Assembly: GCA_910586635.1 (NCBI GenBank)
Contig: CAJUJA010000006.1
Location: forward strand, 1 to 36,720
Length of the DNA: 36,720 nt
Direction of reading: 5' to 3'
Origin: an uncultured Bacilli bacterium
GTDB taxonomy: Bacteria > Bacillota_I > Bacilli_A > RF39 > UBA660
The position numbers were made by a program, and so were the translations under genes. The number at the start of each line of letters is the position of its first letter. Position 1 is the stretch's first letter. Below the pieces are notes generated by a model that saw only the letters and a list, made by a program, of their open reading frames with translations, did not search any database and was not told where the DNA came from. Shown in pieces: positions 32,315 through 36,720 of this stretch.

Positions 32315-33142
32315 TCACTTTCCTTCTATAAACCTTAGATAATGATTATATCTACTCCTAATAATATTATTGTCATTTACAGCTTTTTTTACCATACATT
32401 CTGCTTCTTTTTGATGCATACAATCCTGATATATACAAGGATATTTTCTAAATTCTATAAAAGCATCTCTAATTTTATCTTTATCATATAAGGAAAAATC
32501 AAGGGCTGAAAATCCAGGAGTATCTAAAACCTTACCATCATTTATTTGAAACAATTCTACAACTCTTGTAGTATGTCTTCCTCTTCCCAGTGCAGTGGAA
32601 ACTTCCCCCGTTTCTAAACTCCAACTTGGATTCAACTGATTTAAAAGTGTCGACTTTCCAGCTCCTGTTTGTCCCGTAAATACACTCGTTTTTCCTCTTA
32701 ATAAATTCTTAATCAAATAGATTTCGTCATTGAATATAACTTGGTAACCTAATTTCTTATAATAGTCTAAAGTTTGATTCACTTCATCCAATTGTTCCTT
32801 TGATAACAAGTCTTTTTTTGTAATACAAATGATTGGGGTAACATGATGAAGCTCCATCAACACGATTAACTTATCTAATAAATTTAGAGAAAAATCAGGA
32901 GTCTTCAAACTAGTAATTAAAAAACCCTGATCAATATTGGAAACTTTAGGTCTTTTGAAAGTGTTTTTTCTTGGTAGAATTTGCTCTATCACCTTTTTTC
33001 CTACATCAAAGATTACATAATCCCCAACCTGTGGTGTAATATTTTCCTTTCGAAATTTTCCGCGACATTTACAATTAAGAATACCTCCAGGATAACTAAT
33101 TACATGAAGATCACTGATTATTTTAACAATTTGGCCTTTCAT
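32315..33142 (-). CDS. rsgA: Ribosome small-subunit biogenesis GTPase RsgA
   Basis: This 275-residue circularly permuted GTPase helps mature the 30S subunit. An N-terminal OB domain (about 1-65) is followed by G4 TKKD (108-111), then G1 GQTGAGKS (157-164), the G2 region GRGRHTTR, and G3 DTPG (207-210); this G4-G1-G2-G3 order is diagnostic. A C-terminal zinc-binding Cys/His set follows (CIYQDCMHQKEAEC). GGTGAGG stands before the ATG. It lies eleven bases downstream of prkC. In Bacillus subtilis the orthologue (CpgA) is phosphorylated by PrkC, which fits the co-operonic layout. Confidence 0.96.
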   Translation of the reverse strand: MKGQIVKIISDLHVISYPGGILNCKCRGKFRKENITPQVGDYVIFDVGKKVIEQILPRKNTFKRPKVSNIDQGFLITSLKTPDFSLNLLDKLIVLMELHHVTPIICITKKDLLSKEQLDEVNQTLDYYKKLGYQVIFNDEIYLIKNLLRGKTSVFTGQTGAGKSTLLNQLNPSWSLETGEVSTALGRGRHTTRVVELFQINDGKVLDTPGFSALDFSLYDKDKIRDAFIEFRKYPCIYQDCMHQKEAECMVKKAVNDNNIIRSRYNHYLRFIEGK

Positions 33143-33153
33143 GGGAGCCTCAC

Positions 33154-34953
33154 CTAAGGATTACTATCTACTGGAGGATTAGTAGAACTACCACTATTAT
33201 TACTAGAATTATTTTCATTATTATTGTTGGTATTATTATTTGTATTATTCTCCTTTTTCTCAGTAGGTTTAGCCGCAACATCAACCGTTAAAGTAGATTC
33301 TTTTACAATAGTAGATCCTGATCTAAGAGACTGAGAAATGACTCTTCCAACTGGATAAGCAGAAGTTTCTACATAATTGGCTTTTATAGTAAGACCATAC
33401 TTTTTACAAAATGCAACCGCCTCATCATAACTATACTCCTCGGATACCATATCAGGCATTAATTCTATAATATTTGGAATATATAAAGTAATAGAATCTC
33501 CCTTCTTCACTTCACTTCCCTTTGCCAAAGATTGACCAATAATCGTATCCTCTTTAACATCTGCATCTATAACATCCTTTTTCTCAATAGTAACATCTAA
33601 CTTATATTTTGTCTCTAAAATTGTTTGAACCTCAATATAATTTTTTCCCGTATAATCATCTAATTTATAAGTTTTCTCACCACTGGACTTATATAGGGTA
33701 ATCTTACTACCTACTTTAACAACCTTTCCCTTTTCAGGATCTGTTTTTACAATACGACCTTTATCTACTTTCTTATCACTAACTGTTTTAATTTTGGTAT
33801 TAACCTCTAATCCTAAATCCTCTAACTTGTCTGTAGCCTTACTAACAGTTAACCCTTTTACACTAGGAACAGTTACTGTTTTTGCTTTAGTAAAATGAGG
33901 AATGATAAAGAAAACTGTTGTAAAAATTAGTATAAGAGCCCCTAGTACACAGGAAAGAATAATAATAATTTTTTTATTCTTTTTATCCTTCTGATCTTCA
34001 TCATCAATTTTTTCTGCAATTTGTTCATCGTCTGTTTCGTTTTCTAATTCCTCTAATTTCCTAATCCTTTTTGTATTTTCTGATTCATGTTCTGGATATT
34101 TATAAACAAGAGGATCCTCATCCATTCTTTCTTCGTCTAATACCGTTAATAAATCATCATGCATACTCTTAGCATCATCATATCTATTCTTTGGATTTTT
34201 AGCCGTTGCTTTCAAAATTGTATTCTCAATACTTTGAGGAATATTTGGATTATCTTCTTTTAAACTAGGAATTGGATCTCGCATATGCTTTAAAGCGATT
34301 TCTACTGCATTATCCCCCTTAAATGGCAATTTTCCAGTTAATAATTCATAAAAAATAATCCCTAAAGAATAAATATCACTTTTAATCGTAGAACCCTTTC
34401 CACTTGCCTGCTCGGGAGGAAGATAATGAACGGATCCCATTACAGAATTGGTTTGTGTAAGCTGTGTAGAATTTAGTGCCATTGCAATTCCAAAATCTGT
34501 AATTTTCACCTGTCCATCATCTTGAATCATAATATTTTGAGGTTTTAAATCTCGGTGAATAATATAAGAGTCATGTGCATGAGCCATTCCATCTGTTAGT
34601 TGTAACATAATATCAATGGCCTCAGATAAAGTAAGATTTCCCCTTCTTTTTAATAACTGTTTTAAAGTTTTACCCTCTACATATTCCATTACAATATAGT
34701 ATAGTCCATTATCCTCTCCAACATCATACATCTCTACAATATTAGGATGAGAAAGAGAAGATGCAGATAAGGCTTCTCTTTGAAAACGTCTCACAAATTT
34801 CTCATCATTAGATAAATCTCCTCTTAGTACCTTTACAGCCACATCACGATCTAGTATTTCATCATAACCAAGATAAACATTTGCCATGCCACCTTCGCCA
34901 ATACTTTTTATTATTTCATATCGATCATTAATTTTTTGCCCCTTTGTTATCAT
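33154..34953 (-). CDS. prkC: PASTA-domain Ser/Thr protein kinase PrkC
   Basis: This membrane kinase (599 residues from the chosen start) senses peptidoglycan fragments and phosphorylates growth and wall proteins. The kinase domain (about 10-275) has the Gly loop GEGGMANVYLG, catalytic Lys in VAVKVL, HRDLKPQN and DFG, with Thr-rich activation loop TQLTQTNSVMG. After a charged juxtamembrane stretch comes one span (IIIILSCVLGALILIFTTVF), then three PASTA repeats and an Asn-rich tail (KKENNTNNNTNNNNENNSSN) ending in PPVDSNP. I start it at the ATG 34953, one base after the prpC stop, with AAGGTG upstream. PrpC next door should dephosphorylate it. Confidence 0.96.
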   Translation of the reverse strand: MITKGQKINDRYEIIKSIGEGGMANVYLGYDEILDRDVAVKVLRGDLSNDEKFVRRFQREALSASSLSHPNIVEMYDVGEDNGLYYIVMEYVEGKTLKQLLKRRGNLTLSEAIDIMLQLTDGMAHAHDSYIIHRDLKPQNIMIQDDGQVKITDFGIAMALNSTQLTQTNSVMGSVHYLPPEQASGKGSTIKSDIYSLGIIFYELLTGKLPFKGDNAVEIALKHMRDPIPSLKEDNPNIPQSIENTILKATAKNPKNRYDDAKSMHDDLLTVLDEERMDEDPLVYKYPEHESENTKRIRKLEELENETDDEQIAEKIDDEDQKDKKNKKIIIILSCVLGALILIFTTVFFIIPHFTKAKTVTVPSVKGLTVSKATDKLEDLGLEVNTKIKTVSDKKVDKGRIVKTDPEKGKVVKVGSKITLYKSSGEKTYKLDDYTGKNYIEVQTILETKYKLDVTIEKKDVIDADVKEDTIIGQSLAKGSEVKKGDSITLYIPNIIELMPDMVSEEYSYDEAVAFCKKYGLTIKANYVETSAYPVGRVISQSLRSGSTIVKESTLTVDVAAKPTEKKENNTNNNTNNNNENNSSNNSGSSTNPPVDSNP

Positions 34954-34954
34954 T

Positions 34955-35701
34955 CTATACTTCACCTTCTTCTTCACGGATTAAATAAGCAACTGAGATA
35001 TTATCAGTTCCCCCCCTATTATTAGCCATTCTAATTAACCTAATTACCTTTTCTTCAATATCAAGTTCACTATTTAATAATACTTTCTCAATTTGACTCT
35101 GATCTAACATATTGGTAAGACCATCACTACAAAGCATAATTTCCCCTATTTCCATATCACAATCAAATATATCAACATCTACCTTTGTAGAAGCCCCTAA
35201 GGCTTTCATTAATACGTTTTTCTTTGGATGATCCTTAGCCTCTTCTTTTGTTAATTCACCAGCAGACACTAATAAATTCACTAAAGTATGATCATAAGTA
35301 ACCTTATGAAGAGCATCATCTTTCATAACAAAACCCGAAGAATCGCCAATATTTCCAAATAATAAATAATCTTTCGTTAAAATAGCCATAACTAAAGTTG
35401 TACCCATTCCCTTACTTTCTGGGTGAGTCTTCTCATATTGAAAAATCAAAGTATTAATCTCATTTACACAGTCCCTAATCCAATTGACACAATCTACTTT
35501 ACTCATATTCAGAAAAGTCTCATTAAAGTGCCTTCCCAAATAGCTAATTGCAATAGAAGAGGCAACTTCTCCTGCTGAATGTCCACCCATTCCATCAGCT
35601 ACTGCCATTAAATAGTCATTATTAGTATTTTTTACAATGATAACACTATCTTCATTATGATCTCTAACTTTCCCAGCATCTGTGAGATAAAACGATTTCA
35701 T
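34955..35701 (-). CDS. prpC: PP2C-family protein phosphatase PrpC/Stp
   Basis: This 248-residue metal-dependent Ser/Thr phosphatase reverses PrkC phosphorylation. PP2C motifs are in order: GKVRDHNEDS, VADGMGGHSAGEVAS (metal-binding Asp and Gly), GTTLVMAIL, FGNIGDSSGF, MLCSDGLTNML and NRGGTDNISVAYL. No membrane span is present. Its start overlaps the rlmN stop by four bases (ATGA type), and its stop is one base from the prkC start, so the three are translationally coupled. Confidence 0.96.
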   Translation of the reverse strand: MKSFYLTDAGKVRDHNEDSVIIVKNTNNDYLMAVADGMGGHSAGEVASSIAISYLGRHFNETFLNMSKVDCVNWIRDCVNEINTLIFQYEKTHPESKGMGTTLVMAILTKDYLLFGNIGDSSGFVMKDDALHKVTYDHTLVNLLVSAGELTKEEAKDHPKKNVLMKALGASTKVDVDIFDCDMEIGEIMLCSDGLTNMLDQSQIEKVLLNSELDIEEKVIRLIRMANNRGGTDNISVAYLIREEEGEV

Positions 35702-36720
35702 AGATTTTCCTCCTTACTTCTTAGTTGTCCACATGCAGCACTAATCTTACTACCGAACTCACGTCTGATTGTTACATTTATTCTATTCTTTTTTAGTATA
35801 TCATAAAATCTCATAATTTGTATAGTTTTACTACGATTAAATCCTAAATTATCCGTATCATTGTAAGGAATTAAATTGACATAAGCATTCATTCCTCTAA
35901 TCAAATCCGCAAGTTTTTTAGCATGATGTTCCTGATCATTAATTCCATCTAATAAAATATATTCAAAAGTAATTCGACGATTAGTCTTTTCTATGTATTT
36001 TTTTAACACAAAAATCAAATCAGATAAAGGATAAACCTTGTTAATAGGCATCAAGCGAGTTCTTAACTCATCAGTTGGTGCATGCAAAGATATTGCTAGA
36101 TTTACTTGGTAAGGAAAATTCATAAATTCTTCTATTTTGGGTAATATTCCACAGGTTGAAATGGTAATATGCCTACTTCCTATTTGTAACCCCTTAGGAT
36201 GATTGATAATTTTAATAAATTTTACTACATTAAAATAATTATCAAAAGGTTCCCCAATACCCATTACTACAACATGGGAAATACGCATCTGAATATCCTC
36301 TTCTACTTGTAATATTTGTAACACCATCTCTGAAGTTTCTAAATTTCTTACTTTCTTTCTTCTACCACTTTCGCAAAAACGACATCCCATATTACAACCA
36401 ACTTGGCTAGAAATACAAATACTATTTCCATAGTCATGCCTCATTAAAACTGCTTCAATATATTCTCCATCCTCTAGTTTAAATAAATACTTATTAACAT
36501 CGGTATCTCTTTCAACTTTTTCTATTTTTAACTTACTAAGACTATATTCTTTCTTAATTGTATTAAGGGTTTCCTTTTTTATATTTGATATCTCTTCATA
36601 ACTATTTACCCGTTTTTCATATAGCCAACTAAAAAGTTGATCAGCATGAAATTTCTTATCATGATGAGATAGGAAGTACTCTTCCATATCTTCTATATCT
36701 AAGTTATATATACTGTTCAC
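35698..36720 (-). CDS. rlmN: 23S rRNA/tRNA adenine-C2 methyltransferase RlmN (at window edge)
   Basis: This radical-SAM enzyme methylates A2503 of 23S rRNA and A37 of some tRNAs. The CxxxCxxC motif is C109-C113-C116 in VGCNMGCRFCESG, and the second catalytic cysteine that carries the methyl group is C330 in SAACGQLR close to the C-terminus. GIGEPFDNY is the GGEP-like SAM segment. The frame runs to the last base of the window, where a GTG at 36720 would give 340 residues, close to full length; the true start may lie just outside. It heads the visible part of the prpC-prkC-rsgA-rpe unit. Confidence 0.95.
   Translation of the reverse strand: MNSIYNLDIEDMEEYFLSHHDKKFHADQLFSWLYEKRVNSYEEISNIKKETLNTIKKEYSLSKLKIEKVERDTDVNKYLFKLEDGEYIEAVLMRHDYGNSICISSQVGCNMGCRFCESGRRKKVRNLETSEMVLQILQVEEDIQMRISHVVVMGIGEPFDNYFNVVKFIKIINHPKGLQIGSRHITISTCGILPKIEEFMNFPYQVNLAISLHAPTDELRTRLMPINKVYPLSDLIFVLKKYIEKTNRRITFEYILLDGINDQEHHAKKLADLIRGMNAYVNLIPYNDTDNLGFNRSKTIQIMRFYDILKKNRINVTIRREFGSKISAACGQLRSKEENL

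Noticed and set aside
1..36720. tRNA or rRNA genes, CRISPR arrays, prophage or integrative-element ends
   Set aside because: No T-arm-like motifs, regular direct-repeat arrays, integrase or structural phage genes were seen on either strand. A covariance-model search would be decisive for small RNAs.

Overview
The window looks like chromosomal DNA of an uncultured, low-GC, Gram-positive anaerobe (Bacillota), probably a gut lineage related to RF39/Erysipelotrichales-type Bacilli. That placement is inference from gene content. GC is low (about 30% by eye). TGA acts as a stop (femX-like gene, rsgA, the 30491 gene), so the mycoplasma code is not used. A PASTA-domain kinase, a FemX-type ligase and a 3D-domain protein imply a peptidoglycan wall. 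The class III ribonucleotide reductase implies growth without oxygen. Nearly every gene is on the minus strand; the exceptions are a Crp/Fnr regulator and a broken membrane-anchored protein at 24.8-26.3 kb.

Layout from left to right: 0-0.7 kb holds only gene debris, including a decayed OmpR-type response regulator. 0.7-4.6 kb has an HExxH-bearing protein of unknown family, an ASCH protein, a GT8 glycosyltransferase and a DUF2935 protein, several with their own terminators. 4.6-7.6 kb is a compact cassette (MFS transporter, 62-residue protein, NUDIX hydrolase, chloramphenicol-acetyltransferase-like enzyme) next to an XRE regulator with a dyad in front of it. mutY follows. 8.8-14.9 kb is an export cassette: MFS protein, then a probable heterodimeric ABC exporter whose first subunit has lost its catalytic Glu and switch His, then a 460-residue unknown gene behind its own near-consensus promoter. 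15-21.6 kb has small unknown genes, an HD-domain protein, miaB, a frameshifted TSCPD protein and a FemX-like ligase. 21.6-25.5 kb is the dNTP module nrdD-nrdG-dut, divergent from a Crp/Fnr regulator; a perfect 16-bp palindrome in the shared promoter region covers the -35 of the regulator gene. 25.7-27.3 kb is a decay zone: an in-frame stop, an IS200/IS605 TnpA remnant and a membrane gene broken twice. 27.4-36.7 kb carries tex, a 3D-domain protein and the conserved Firmicute operon rlmN-prpC-prkC-rsgA-rpe plus a glutamine-rich membrane protein.

The most notable themes are (i) repeated single-base indels in A/T homopolymers that split small accessory genes while large housekeeping genes stay intact, (ii) the degenerate/canonical ABC pair with its MFS and unknown partners, and (iii) the palindromic switch between crp and nrdDG. 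I found no tRNA, rRNA, CRISPR array or prophage, and I cannot claim a complete new system from sequence alone.
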